From assembly GCF_963675165.1 (NCBI RefSeq), contig NC_087377.1, forward strand, positions 2,195,501-2,259,500: 64,000 bases of DNA, given 5' to 3'. Below, one piece after another: positions 43,910 to 54,636 of this stretch; the stretch's first letter is position 1, and every line of letters begins with the position of its first letter. The DNA comes from Halichondria panicea. Lineage: Eukaryota; Porifera; Demospongiae; Suberitida; Halichondriidae. The notes beneath the pieces are model-generated. The model worked only from the letters and a program-made list of their open reading frames with translations. It had not been told where the DNA came from and ran no database searches. The position numbers and the translations under genes are program-made.

Positions 43910-44340
43910 AAACTCTATGGTTACATAGTATAATACCGGAGTGTTTTAAAAAAGGGAGGCCTCCTAAGTAATTAAGGGCACTGCCTGCGAGGGGGTGGAG
44001 GAACCTCAGCCGCGGCTTTGCTCGTTAGGGCCTGTGCCAGGTTAATCACAATCTATATATACATGTATATGCAACGGAGAAGTATAGCACAAGTTAATCG
44101 ACTGAACTACTACTATACCCTTAATAATGACTCACGCTTTCCCCGAAACAAGGGAGGATTAGGAGGGCCTCCTTAACCTCTCCTATATAGTCACGCCTGG
44201 ATAAAGGCCGCCCAAATGCATTTTTTGGGACCTGTGAGGGAGTGATAGGAACCAGTTACATAACTCAAGTTGAGATATATACTCAGCTCATAATTATTGT
44301 TATAGTTAATGTATAATTATATGCACAATTCCCCAAATTA
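43910..44340 (-). pseudogene. Degenerate RRM-first-half exon copy
   Basis: Shares with the exons at 45.3 and 47.3 kb the flanks TAATAATGACTCACGCT (donor side) and CTCCCTCACAG (acceptor side), but the body has diverged so far that no RNP motif is readable. Part of the minus-strand cluster of Cys-rich/RRM gene relics. Confidence 0.4.
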
Positions 44341-44485
44341 ATGGAGCCTCGGCTGTCAATTCCTTCGATCCTATTGACCTGACCACAAAACACTTGCAAC
44401 ACACATTGCATGACTAACAAACATTTGAATGTAACTAACATAATACGGAACACTACATGCATTCACATTAATATATACATGGCCC

Positions 44486-44590
44486 TCACGGTTTCTGCTG
44501 ATGGACCAGATGAACCTGCAGGGATGTTTGTGGCTGCTCAGGAGGTGGGGTAGAGAACGAAGGCGTCTGTAAAGGAGTGGATGACAGTGC
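44486..44590 (-). pseudogene. Pro-rich exon of the Cys-rich/RRM family
   Basis: Reads TPSFSTPPPEQPQTSLQ...HQQK and ends at a GTGAGGGCCATG donor. The same donor sequence ends Pro-rich exons at 47585, 48905 and 50220, which identifies it as a family exon. Confidence 0.5.
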
Positions 44591-45319
44591 ATGACACAAG
44601 TGTATTACAAGAAGTGTGCTTGTGCATGCAATCGTGGATATAATAATGGATGTGTATAAAATATTATATAGATTTAGCAATTGGTTAGAATCACTCTTTT
44701 TGCGTTATCAGGATCGTTGTTGGCTATTGGGTCAAAGGTATAGCTACTGGCAAATGTGGTCTAATGTCAGTGAGTGGGTGTTCAACAATTGAACCAGCTG
44801 GTTGGAGGGGATCTACTTGCCATCATGGTGATCATGCACCTTCTTGTGAGAGGTTCTATATATTGTGCTCAGTACAGTGCATGCAACACAATGTAGACAG
44901 CATTTGAGTGATTTGGCTAAAATCAATTCACACACATACGTACACACAAAGACTCTAATTAGAAATACAATTAACCAACACAAGTACATACAGTCACTAC
45001 TCTTTTTTTTTTGATTCAACCTGCAGACAAAGTGCATGCATGGTGCCAGCACATCACACAATATTCTAAAAACAGGAACAAATTAAAAACTTACACTTTG
45101 TAATTATATATTTTTTTTCTAAGGCCATTTTGCTGAGAGTTCATTAAAAAATGTAATGAAGGCAAACCCGATACAGAAAGTATAATGGTTTACTTATACA
45201 ATAATTATTGTGAGTGGATGGTACTAACCCCTCCCTTCCCTTCGCCCATGGGATGTCCACCGACTGCACAACAGAGAAGTAAAGCACATGTTAATTTGTC
45301 GAACCACCATGCACTTAAA
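44591..45319. other. No recognised gene
   Basis: A/T-rich spacer. The small ORFs have no homology signal, and a T9 run lies near 45003. Confidence 0.5.
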
Positions 45320-45329
45320 AATGACTCAC

Positions 45330-45423
45330 GCTGGTTCCTCCAAAACAATGGAGGGCAATTCTTATATCCCCCTTCATGGTGCGGGGAGGGAGGCCTCCCA
45401 AGTAAATTTATCTGGATGCCGTC
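45330..45423 (-). pseudogene. RRM-first-half exon with stop and lost acceptor
   Basis: Reads TASR-stop-IYLGGLPPRTMKGDIRIA and LHCFGGTS before a GTGAGT donor. IYLGGL is an RNP2-like motif and the helix after GDIR is that of an RNA-recognition motif. The intact sister exon at 47.3 kb has Glu where this one has TAA. The acceptor CAG of the sister is CGG here. Two independent defects make a functional exon unlikely. Confidence 0.6.
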
Positions 45424-45506
45424 CGTGAGGGGGTGGAGGAACCGGTTATATACATGTATATTCAGCTCATTATTAAATATCATCCTCCAAAATAGTAACA
45501 TGCATA

Positions 45507-45670
45507 TACCGTATAGCGCGAAATTTTCGAGGCACTTATATTTCGTGGATTGGCCTCTAAAAGCCATTTCGTTGCACAATGTTCGCGGAATGACTGCTTA
45601 CCGGAAGCCACGCCTTTAAATATTTGCATGATAGCAGGTAATTCTTATTAACGAACACTTTTCGTGGACT
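45507..45670. mobile_element. Partial TACCGTATAGCG-family MITE between 26-bp direct repeats
   Basis: Begins TACCGTATAGCGCGAAATTTTCG and lacks the matching right terminus. The sequence ATCCTCCAAAATAGTAACAT lies immediately before it (45481-45506) and immediately after it (from 45671). Confidence 0.65.
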
Positions 45671-46280
45671 TAATCCTCCAAAATAGTAACATGCATATAA
45701 TATTATATATAATTATATATAATATATACGATTCCTCGAGCATGGATATCCTTAATTGTGAATGCATATATATATATAGTGGTTAGCTCTCTATAGATTT
45801 CTGTGTTAGAGTAGTATAGTGTCGTTGTTGGCTTTGTTCATGTGAGACAGTGACTGAAGAGTTATACACAACTCCAATGCATCTTGTCGACCTATTGATA
45901 GGCGTACTTTTTCCATTTAAAAAACTCGAGCCCCCCCCCCTATTGTGAAATTGCTTCATACACCACTGATACAGATATAGATATAGAACACGCACACATG
46001 CATGTCGATACAACATAAAACAAATCGTTTGCGCGGCTTGAATTTATACAAATATAGGCAATCTTGTACTATAATTATATAATTCGGGAATTCGAGCATA
46101 ACTGCATATATAATACATGTATGCACGCACATGGTCACTCACTGAACATTTCCTCTTAGGTGGAGGGGGAACTAGCTAGCTGACTAGCGGGTATACCTGT
46201 GGAGGGAGTGCAGGGGTCAATGACATGAACTCAGTTAAATGCTACATCCTGTGTAACGAATGGCACGCTAAATAATCGTT

Positions 46281-46484
46281 TTATACAGTTGGAGGTGGGG
46301 CTGGTGAGTTAGGTATAATGGATGGACCAGCACTGACACTCATAGTGTCGTTGTTGGCTATACATGTTGTCATTAAGGCATAATTGTTCGGGACACTCAC
46401 GCAACGCTTCAACCGTAGGGTCAGGCCCCTAGCTAGGGCTGGTGGGTTCGGGAGTAGTGCGGCACACTGGGTGGAAGAACTAGC
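46281..46484 (-). pseudogene. Pro/Ala-rich exons of the Cys-rich/RRM family
   Basis: Exon 46401-46484 follows a CCCTCACAG acceptor, reads ASSSTQCAALLPNPPALARG and ends at GTGAGT. A further piece toward 46281 reads SAGPSIIPNSPAPPPTV. It sits between the Cys-rich exon at 47.0 kb and the RRM exon at 45.3 kb, the expected place for the Pro-rich part of the family. Confidence 0.4.
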
Positions 46485-46963
46485 CTGTGAGGGAATTGGA
46501 GGAATCACATAAACTAAATCAAGTACATGCTTCCGTACTATTGTACTACAAACACCTAGTGATAACTGGTTCAGTCTTGTATACGATGCGAGTGCATAAA
46601 AACAGCTGCTATAATTATATACTAAACAGGGCTTCACCTATATAGCCTTACGCAGCTCAGTATAATCATACAGAATGATATAGGTCTGCATACATGAAGT
46701 AGTATAGTGGTAGCTTAATCCTGTACACTTGTATGGTTTTATTATTTATTCTGAGCAGTATTCTCAGGAGGCAAACATTTGCGAAACGAAGCCAATGCAC
46801 ACGAGAAAAAATAATAGACCATGAGTAATTTTATAGACCACTATAGACCATGCACCAGAGAATAAATGTATAATTTTGAGTTATGACAACCCTAGTGGGA
46901 CCAGCACTGCATGCACACACACAACACTGAGTATTAACTATAATAACATGGAGGGAGACTAAC

Positions 46964-47065
46964 CTGGTTTGAGCATCTTGTGCTGCAACAATTTGTACAG
47001 GGTTTGCCCCCCTGGGCACACACACACCCGCTACATAGTCCTTTTTTACATCTGCAGCATACCAT
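46964..47065 (-). CDS. Cys-rich N-terminal exon, intact copy
   Basis: Starts at ATG (47065) and reads MVCCRCKKGLCSGCVCAQGG then KPCTNCCSTRCSNQ, ending at a CAG|GTTAGTCTC donor. The C-C-x-C-x4-C-x2-C-x-C...C-x2-C-C-x3-C spacing suggests metal binding; it resembles the CXC (tesmin/TSO1) style but is not a clear member. The same exon recurs at 48.28, 50.43, 50.87, 51.1 (three times), 53.29 and 53.43 kb. It probably encodes the start of a protein whose later exons are Pro-rich and RRM. Function unknown. Confidence 0.6.
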
Positions 47066-47307
47066 GCTGATGTGAGGTGTATAGATCAGTTTTCTGATGT
47101 GAGGTGAGGCAGTTGAAGATAGTCGAGTCCACTCCGTTTTAGTTGCTGATTGTTCAGCACCAGCACTGCCCGCTCTTTTATAGCGATTATGAGCGGAAGT
47201 GTGCCCCCTTCCTTTTCTCCCTCCTGGTAAGACCAGACTCTGTACAAGAGAGAAGTATATATAGCATAAGTTAAGTTGTCGAACCACCACCCTTAATAAT
47301 GACTCAC

Positions 47308-47399
47308 GCTGGTGCCGCCAAAACAACGGAGGGCTCCCTGATATCCCCTTTGGTGGTACGCGCAGGGAGGGCTCCCAAATAAATTTCTCTGGACGCCGT
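47308..47399 (-). CDS. RRM first-half exon, best-preserved splice sites
   Basis: Acceptor CCCCTCACAG, donor GTGAGT. Reads TASREIYLGALPARTTKGDI, then, after an apparent 1-base loss, ALRCFGGTS in a second frame. IYLGAL is the RNP2 strand and T-KGDIREAL the first helix of an RRM, an RNA-binding fold. The second half (RNP1) of such domains is found on the plus strand at 49-57 kb but not near here on the minus strand. Confidence 0.5.
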
Positions 47400-47584
47400 C
47401 TGTGAGGGGGTAAAGGAACCAGTTATACAGTAGTAATATGCATATATACACACAATTCGCCAAATTAACGGATCCTCGGCTGTCAATTCCTTCGGCCCTA
47501 TTGATCTGATATGCACAATGCACATTGGCTATCAAGTATTTGACATAATACGGAACACTACATGCATTCTATACATGGCCTCAC

Positions 47585-47665
47585 GGTTTCTGGGGTGGCT
47601 GACGAAGAGGCTGCACCTGGTAGGGTTGGAATCAAAGGTGTCAACTCTATCTGAAATCCATCAAT
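47585..47665 (-). CDS. Pro/Ser-rich exon
   Basis: Acceptor TGTCTTCAG, donor GTGAGGCC. Reads IDGFQIELTPLIPTLPGAAS then SSATPET, a low-complexity linker that follows the Cys-rich exon at 48.3 kb on the same strand. Confidence 0.45.
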
Positions 47666-48065
47666 CTGAAGACAGTTAGCTCTGCAGGCCTCCTAAATAA
47701 ATGGATGTCGTCTGTAAGGGAGGAATCAGTGACACAGACTTAAGTGTATTTACAAGAAGTGTGCTTGTGCATGAATTACAATCGGCATGGATACAATTGT
47801 GAATGCGCATATAGATCTAAATTGATTAGTTCTCTCTATAGATTTCTGTGTTAGAGTAGTAGTGTTGGCAGTTATACACAACTTCAATGCATCTTAATTG
47901 TCGACCTATATATCTTCACAAATACTAACTAACGGAGCCCCCATATTTCTAGGCTATAGAGATGACTTATCAACCTGCACTATGTAGGTTGATAGACGTA
48001 CTAAAAAACTCGAGCACTCGACAAGCACTGCACACACACACACACACAACACCGAGTGAATTAAC

Positions 48066-48256
48066 TACCGTATAGCGGGTAAGTTTCGTGGGGTAAAAAA
48101 TTCGTTCAACTCCAAAAACGGTGAGTAAATATTTCGTTTAGTCTCGTTGCCTGCACTGCATTCCGGTAAGCCACGCCTACGTTAAACTTTCGTGGAGGTC
48201 AGCCTGCCCACGAAAATAATGAATATTACCCCACGAAAATTACCCGCTATACGGTA
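48066..48256. mobile_element. MITE, TACCGTATAGCGGGTAA family
   Basis: Intact termini TACCGTATAGCGGGTAA and TTACCCGCTATACGGTA with TTTCGTGGGGTAAAA inner repeats; nearly the same length and order as the copy at 24.1 kb. Confidence 0.9.
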
Positions 48257-48279
48257 TAACAACATGGATAGAGACTAAC

Positions 48280-48394
48280 CTTATTTGTGCACCTGTAGCT
48301 CTGATGCAGTTGCTGCCGGTTCTACCTTCCTGGGCACACACACACAGCTGTTGCACGATCCAGTCGTGTACTTGCAGCTGCATTTAGATGCCAT
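48280..48394 (-). pseudogene. Cys-rich exon, diverged copy
   Basis: ATG at 48394, reading MASKCSCKYTTGSCNSCVC, after which the frame drifts (extra GT) and ends in a stop before the AAG|GTTAGTC donor. Compared with the 47.0 kb exon the second half of the Cys pattern is lost. Confidence 0.5.
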
Positions 48395-49157
48395 GGGCCT
48401 GGTGTGTTGCGGCAGAGCTAGACGACGTTGAGGAGGTGAGATTTGGGGGGAAATCGATGTGGCAGATGCTGAGAGCTGGGATGGATATATATGGAGATGG
48501 CAGACTTAATTATTTTTGCAAATGCACCAGAAAACAATAAAATCCAGTATAATATAAAAATCCAGTATATATATGACAACTCATGAGCTAGTGGGCCCAG
48601 CACTGCATGCATGTTATATAGTATAATTATCAGGACAAGTTGATGGGAATATAGAACTAACTGCATTATAGTATAAGCTTATATGCCACAATAAACTATA
48701 GATCCTTACTTGGTATCCGAGGTCCATCAGACGAGTCTGCCAGGGGGTTGTGGGGAGGGGTCAGCTATAGAGAGATAGAGTGTCAAAACAATTAATAGTT
48801 TAATGCCGAGTAAGGGCACCAAACAAGATAACTTGTCTATGAACTTCAGTACAATGCACTCACCCAACACGTACATGCAGGTGTCCCCCCCAGAAACAGT
48901 GAGGGCCATGTATAGAATGCATGCATGTAGTGTTCCGTATTATGTTAGATGTTTGTTAGCCATGCAATGTGTGTTGCAAGCGTTTTGTGGTCAGGTCAAT
49001 ATATATATAGGGCTGAAGGAATTGACAGCCGAGGCTCCATTAATTTTGGGAATCGTGTGTATACTATAATTATAGGCTAATAATTATGAGCTGAATATAT
49101 ATCATTGACTCAACTATATAGAGTTCATGTCACTAGTTCCTCTATACTCCCTCACAG

Positions 49158-49319
49158 TTTCAATCAAAGAAGGTGCACTTATAGCTGGCCTACATGTAGG
49201 TTCAACCGAAGGGGATATCAGCCAGGCCCTCCGCAGGTTTCGCCTTCGCTACTTTTAAAGCTCAAAAATCGGCCCAAGAGGCAATAAAAAGAAGTTTTGT
49301 TGCCATTAATGGGAAAATG
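49158..49319 (+). pseudogene. RRM with both halves fused, frame broken
   Basis: After a CCCTCACAG acceptor the first part reads IKEGALIAGLHVGSTEGDIS (the RRM first-half exon), and directly adjoining it in another frame GFAFATFKAQKSAQEAIKRS and FVAINGKM (RNP1 strand GFAFATF and the second helix). In the family an intron separates these two parts; here it seems to have been deleted, with loss of frame. Confidence 0.55.
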
Positions 49320-49839
49320 TTGCAATTCAGAAAATAAAAAAGTAACTGATATTAATGTTCGTCTGTGCATGTTGTCTATAATACTATATAATTATTATGA
49401 TGCCAAGCTAAATCACTCAAAATGCATGCATGTTGTATGCAATATAATTATATATTACAGAACCTTTTACAAGAAGACAATCACCCGCTATGTGGCAGAT
49501 AGTGGTTGATACTTGAGGGTGCTGACATTCACACTATAATTGGTACTATAATAATACTCAACTGCTGATCCAATTTATCTTTGTTCTTCACTGAATCTAT
49601 TGCTCATTGTTACTGATGGCTGGTATTCTGCCACGCCACTATGTCTGCCTAGGAAGCAGTTTAAAATAGCTTAATTATGAATGTACAATATTGGCAATGC
49701 TAACGCTGATGGCATGTAATAATTATTATTTCAATGTACTTGATGTGTTATTTCTGGATATCAAGATCAGAACTCCAACATGGCAAAGACATCTTTAATT
49801 GTTCCATGTAAGTATTTATTAAATTAAATAGATGTTAAA

Positions 49840-50223
49840 ATGACTGATGATCGATATCCACTGACAAAGCTGTACAAAAAAAAATTATTATTAAAGGCAA
49901 AAATGTCAAGAGGAGAAGAGGAACGGAGGACTACAACTATCACTAATTCCCCGTTGCCACTTTATGCAATGAAAGGGCCCGAGATGGCTATTAAGAAAAA
50001 CACACCGCAAAGGGCAATGCTCGGGAGGACACTGTACCACTTAACCCCCGAGCATATGCGAACGCCTCTGCAGAAGGCAACAAGGAGAAGACTGGACCAC
50101 TCTCAGTCGAAGATGCTCACCAATCTTCCTCGACCAACCCAGCCACAGTCTCCACCCCAGCCACAGCTAACCCAGCAGCGAACCTATAGCCACAGTCTCC
50201 CCCCCCCCCCCCGGAAACCGTGA
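49840..50223 (+). pseudogene. Pro/Gln-rich exon of the Cys-rich/RRM family
   Basis: A 127-codon frame with a basic middle (PLQKATRRRLDHSQSK) and a Pro/Gln/Ser tail (QPQSPPQPQLTQQ) ending at a C-run and the family donor context AAACCGTGAGGGCCATG (near 50214). The open frame may be coding, but no start context or partner exon is certain. Confidence 0.4.
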
Positions 50224-50432
50224 GGGCCATGATGTAGGGTTGAATTGACAGCCGAGGCTCCATAAATTTTGGGAATCGTGTGTATACTACTATAATTATA
50301 GGCTAATAATTATGAGCTGCATATAATTATATCATTGACTCAACTATATAGAGCAACTAAAACCGAGTGGACTCGACTAGACTATCTTCAACTGCCTCAC
50401 ATCAAAACTGCAACTATACACCTCACATCAGC

Positions 50433-50555
50433 ATGTCGTGCTGCAGATGCAAAATAGGAATATGTAGCGGGTGTGTGTGTGCCCAGGGGGGCACACCTAC
50501 TCAAGAGGCAATAAAAAATTTTTTCGTTGCAATTAACGGAAAAAAAGGAAGTTAA
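50433..50555 (+). pseudogene. Cys-rich exon fused to an RRM tail
   Basis: MSCCRCKIGICSGCVCAQGG runs directly into TQEAIKNFFVAINGKKG, the last helix and strand of the RRM second-half exon. The intervening Pro-rich, RRM-a and RNP1 sequence is missing, so an internal deletion has joined two family exons in frame. Confidence 0.6.
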
Positions 50556-50728
50556 TGTGCATGCATGCATGTTCCTGTTATGTGATGTGCTGGCACCACA
50601 TGCATACACTTCACATCATGTGCTGGCACCACATGCATACACTTCATCCACAGGTTGAAATTCAAGAAGTAACAGTACTGTTATTATGATGCCAAGCCAA
50701 ATCACTCAAAATGCTTGTGCTGTTTCCA

Positions 50729-50812
50729 GGGTTCGCCTTCGCCACTAAGAATCGGCCAATGAGGCAGTGAAGAAAAAATTTGTTTCAGTTAAAGGAAAAA
50801 ATGTAAGTTAAT
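50729..50812 (+). pseudogene. RRM second-half exon, frameshifted
   Basis: GGGTTCGCCTTCGCCACT (GFAFAT) then, after missing bases, a frame change to ANEAVKKKFVSVKGKN, as in the sister exons. Confidence 0.5.
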
Positions 50813-50866
50813 GTGCATGTCACTGCATCATCTCAGCTTGCATGGTATCTATAAATAGCTATTAAA

Positions 50867-50970
50867 TGCTGTAGATGTAGCACAGGAGCATGCCACAGAT
50901 GTGTGTGTCCATGCATGGCAGACCTTGCAGCAATTGCATCCCTGGAACAAGCTCGAGGTGCACCAACAAG
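50867..50970 (+). CDS. Cys-rich exon copy
   Basis: Reads CRCSTGACHRCVCPCMADLA then AIASLEQARGAPTR and ends at the family donor AAG|GTTAGTCTC. The first Cys cluster is kept; the second half differs from the 47.0 kb copy. No ATG directly in front is convincing. Confidence 0.45.
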
Positions 50971-51110
50971 GTTAGTCTCTATATATAATTATATATATAT
51001 ATTCATGTTGTTATAGTTATGGCAGCATCCAAACAATCTATTTACAAGGCCTCCCTACTGACAACAAAGAATTGAGACTCTCAGCTCCACTGCTCTGGTC
51101 CGACTAGCGT

Positions 51111-51356
51111 GACCATGTCGGCATGCTGCTGCAGATGCACAAAAGGATCTTGCCAAAGTTGTGTGTGTGCCCAGTTCCGTGACCATGTCGGCATCATGCT
51201 GCAGATGCACGAAAGGATCTTGCCAAAGAGTTGTGTGTGTGCCCAGTTCTGTGACCATGTCGGCATCATGCTGCAGATGCACGAAAGGATCCTGTCAGAG
51301 TTGTGTGTGTGCCCAGGCCGTGTACAAATTGCTTCAGCACCAGCTGTACTAACCAG
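51111..51356 (+). repeat. Three tandem copies of the Cys-rich exon core (70-72 bp)
   Basis: GACCATGTCGGCAT starts at 51111, 51181 and 51253, each followed by GCTGCAGATGCAC(A/G)AAAGGAT and TGTGTGTGTGCCCAG. The spacing is not a multiple of three, so the copies lie in different frames. The third reads MSASCCRCTKGSCQSCVCAQ and ends at AACCAG|GTTAGTC. Confidence 0.8.
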
Positions 51357-51993
51357 GTTAGTCTCTATGACATAAAAAAAAATTTGGTTTTAATCAAACG
51401 AAAAAATGTAAGTTATTGTGCATGTTCCTGTTATGCGATGTGCTGGCACCATGCATGCACTTTGTCCACACGTGGAAATAAAAAAAAAGAGTAGTGACTG
51501 TACGTACTTGTGTTGGTTAATTGTTACAGTATTTCTGTGCGAGGACAAAACAATGGTACCTGCAGTTGTGAAGCCACAATGAGGATCCAGAGGTTTTGTA
51601 CAGTATAATTATACCTTGGTGATCTCCAAATTAATGATAAATAATTAAGGTAGTGTTTTAAATTTTAGGACAACAATGCTAAAAAGCAGTACAAGTACGG
51701 TGGCCAAAATAGCATCAAACGGAGGCCCTACATGAATATGTCTATTATAAGAAAACCTCTCTGGTCTCTTGCGGCTATTCACAAAGTTATGCCAGTGGGT
51801 ATACTATGTACTATGTGCTCATCATTCTCAGGCATGCACCGAGAAGAAGTGTTTTGGGAGGTCTACCTCATGGGTGCACAGAAAAATTAAGAGAGAAGAG
51901 TGTTTGTCTCTGGTCTCCCCCCACATACGTCGAGGGACTCTGTGGCGGAGGCCCTGAAGATGTCTAATAATAACAAAGTTATGCCAGTGGGTA

Positions 51994-52798
51994 CAGGGGC
52001 ATAGCCAGGATTTGAGAGAGGGGGGTGCTTGATGAATGAATTACCAGTGGGGGGTCTGGGGGCACTCCCCCAGAACATTTTTGTTGTTAAATGCTCTGAG
52101 ATTGATTCTAACGCAATCTGGCTAAATAAATGAGGGTTACTGCTGCTTTGAGGGTATCACAGGGCCAGAAGTGGTAGTTTACAGCTTGTAAACTATGTTT
52201 GTACTTGCGAGTGTACATCATAGTTTACAATGTTGTTGAATTTTAGTTCATCTACAATAGTTTCCTTCATAGTTTACAAAGAAAGTTGATAGTGTACAAC
52301 GTTGTATACTACTGTAAATGAACTGTTTTGGCCCTGTGTATACTGGTGATTAAGCCACATCTTCATCTGAAGATGTCTTATAAAATGCATTGTTTTGAGT
52401 TGTGACAATTAAATCATGCAGCTGCTAACCAGGTTCTGCTTGTGAATTAGCAGGACAGGGTGGCAAGCCACTTGCAGTTGCAGTTGCTCTGTGAACTATA
52501 GGCTCAACTGAAAAATACTCAAAGAGTGACATGATGATGATGGTGATAGCTGCTGAACAGTCTGCAACTCTGTGGGGGACCTTGGTCTGCTCAGCAACGT
52601 GGCTTTGCGCATGTGCACTGAATGAATATTGGTGGAGGTGGAGCTAGATAGTTAGAGGTGGAGTTTTGAGTTGATCGTGCAATTAATTATAGAACTCTTC
52701 TCAGCTAGTTAGTAAAAGGAACTTGTGCATGGAGCAGAGTCTGAGGCCAGAGAGGGGGGTGCTGGAGCACCCTCTGCCCCCCTCTGGCTACGCCACTG
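51994..52798. mobile_element. hAT-type element with CAGTGGCGTAGCCAG terminus
   Basis: Left CAGGGGCATAGCCAG and right CTGGCTACGCCACTG are inverted repeats, continuing into AGAGGGGGGTGC / GCACCCTCT. It is flanked by GGGTA on both sides (51989-51993 and 52799-52803). CAGTGGCGTAGCCAG-type ends are common among animal hAT elements. The 805-bp body has no transposase and includes an internal inverted pair around CTTGTAAACTATG / CATAGTTTACAA (52185-52230). Confidence 0.75.
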
Positions 52799-52881
52799 GG
52801 GTATAATTATGTGCTCATCATTCACAGGCATGAATGCACTAACTGGTGTTCTCTGTTCTCTGACCCCCCACTCCCTCACAG

Positions 52882-53053
52882 ACAACTGGCACAGCTCCAG
52901 GAACACCTCCGACAGCACCTGCAGTCGTCACTGTTAATGTTGTCCTCTCTGGTATAGAAAGGAAGGAAGAGGGTTCCGGTTCGCCTTTGCAACTTTTTTT
53001 TAGTAAAAAAGCGGCCGAAATGGCAATAAAGACCGCATGTTTTCATGAGGCTT
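52882..53053 (+). pseudogene. Pro/Thr linker joined to an RRM second-half exon
   Basis: After CCCTCACAG: TTGTAPGTPPTAPAVVTVNV, a stop (TAG at about 52957), then RFAFATFF and, after a one-base change in a T-run, SKKAAEMAIKTA. Both parts are recognisable family pieces; the frame is broken. Confidence 0.45.
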
Positions 53054-53292
53054 GCCACAGATTTGATGCGTATTATGAATCGATTTTCCAAGCCAAAATG
53101 CTCTAGCGTTATAATTATAAATTAAAAAAAGGTTGTAAAAACGATGTTATAATTGCAGTCCAACAAATATCGGCTTGTAGAAATCATATGCTCTAGACGG
53201 ACTAAAGCGGACGTCATGAGAACGGTATATGCTTTGTGCTCTGCCTTGGTACATGTTCACTGCATGTGTATATAGAATTTCTCGTTAGGTCA

Positions 53293-53490
53293 CAGGTGTG
53301 TGTGTGCCTTGGGAGGTGGAACCTGTAGCAATTGCCTCCCTGGAACGGGATCCATGTGCATGCACCAACAAGGCTAGTCTCTATCCAAGCTCATCCCTCA
53401 GCACCGGCCATATCCATGCATGGCATCTAGATCTGCTAGTTGCTGCAGATGCAAAACTGGGTCCTGCAGCAGCGGGTGTGTGTGAAGTGA
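53293..53490 (+). pseudogene. Two Cys-rich exon relics
   Basis: 53293-53372 reads HRCVCALGGGTCSNCLPGTG and has GC in place of the GT donor (AAG|GCTAGTC). 53430-53490 reads CCRCKTGSCSSGCV and a stop. They complete the count of about nine Cys-rich copies in the region. Confidence 0.5.
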
Positions 53491-53508
53491 TCATCCAGCC
53501 CAGGGGTT

Positions 53509-53604
53509 TGCCTTTGTTGCGTTTGTGAATAAAGCAGCAGCAGAGAAGGCTATTGTAGCGAAAAGTATTATAATTAAAGGGAAAAGAGTAATAGTTGTGT
53601 GAAT
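53509..53604 (+). CDS. RRM second-half exon, intact frame
   Basis: Reads GFAFVAFVNKAAAEKAIVAK then SIIIKGKRVIVV-stop. GFAFVAF is a canonical RNP1 strand, followed by the second helix (AAAEKAI) and last strand of an RRM. It has no RRM first-half exon in front on the plus strand. Confidence 0.6.
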
Positions 53605-53925
53605 GTTTATAATGGCACCACATACACACTTTGTCCACAGGTGGTAATCCAGAAGTAACAGTATACTATGATATACCAAGCCAAATCACTCTAAGTTATT
53701 AAATTATGTATATACATTACTGAAGTATTAACCACTATCTGCATGAACACGAACACGAACACAAGCATTTTATGTGGTCCCTCCATTTGGTAGGGAAAGC
53801 CAAAAGACTCTCGCAACCGAGAAGAAGTGTTTTTGGGCGGCTTGCCCTGCACCATTAACACTGTGAAGGTGGCCCTCCAATGCTGTGAAAAAATCCATGT
53901 AAGTTATAACCCCATCGCCTGGGTT

Positions 53926-54022
53926 CGGGTTTGCTACCCTAAAAACAGTCGCAGAAGCTGAGAAGGCTATAGAAGCCAAAAGTATTATAATAAAAGAAAA
54001 AAGAGAAATAGTTGTGTGAATG
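53926..54022 (+). CDS. RRM second-half exon copy
   Basis: Reads GFGFATLKTVAEAEKAIEAK then SIIIKEKREIVV-stop, close to the 53.5 kb copy. Confidence 0.55.
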
Positions 54023-54192
54023 CATGTTATATGATGTGCTGGCACCACGCACATGCATACTTTGTTCACATGCATTGACTCGACTGAGTGTTGATGTTAC
54101 TGGTTCCTTTACTCACAAAAAAGTGCATTTGGGCTGCAGGGACAATCAAAGATGACATCAGTGCTTTGGTCCCACTAGCGTGAGTCATCATA

Positions 54193-54473
54193 AGGCCACT
54201 CCAAGTGACACTCTGGTTTCTGGTCCTGAAGTTTTTCTAATTGCATGCGGGCGGGCGGCTTTTCTCATTATGTCATTATCAATTTCACCTTATGAATCTC
54301 ATTATTTTGCAAATGAATAATTATCATTATCACACTATTTTTGTACCACATGACCATTCTGCGCATGCGTAGTAGAAATAATGAGATAGAAATCCAATAA
54401 TGAGATAGAAATCCAAGAATAAAATCTGATGCGGGCGGTGGACCAGAAACCAGAGTATCACTTGGAGTGGCCT
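54193..54473. mobile_element. MITE with ~35-bp inverted ends
   Basis: AGGCCACTCCAAGTGACACT at the left and AGTATCACTTGGAGTGGCCT at the right, each continuing CTGGTTTCTGGTCC or its complement and then a GCGGGCGG segment. No clear target duplication. Confidence 0.8.
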
Positions 54474-54636
54474 AATTATAAGCTAGGGTATAGATTTAAA
54501 AAATGATGTAAGTTTAATGTGCATGTTCCTGTTTTGTGCTGGCACACACTTTGTCACAGGTGAAACTCCAGAAAAGAGTAGTATGTTATATAGAAACAGA
54601 GCATAATAATATTATGCTTTATAACATACTACTCTT

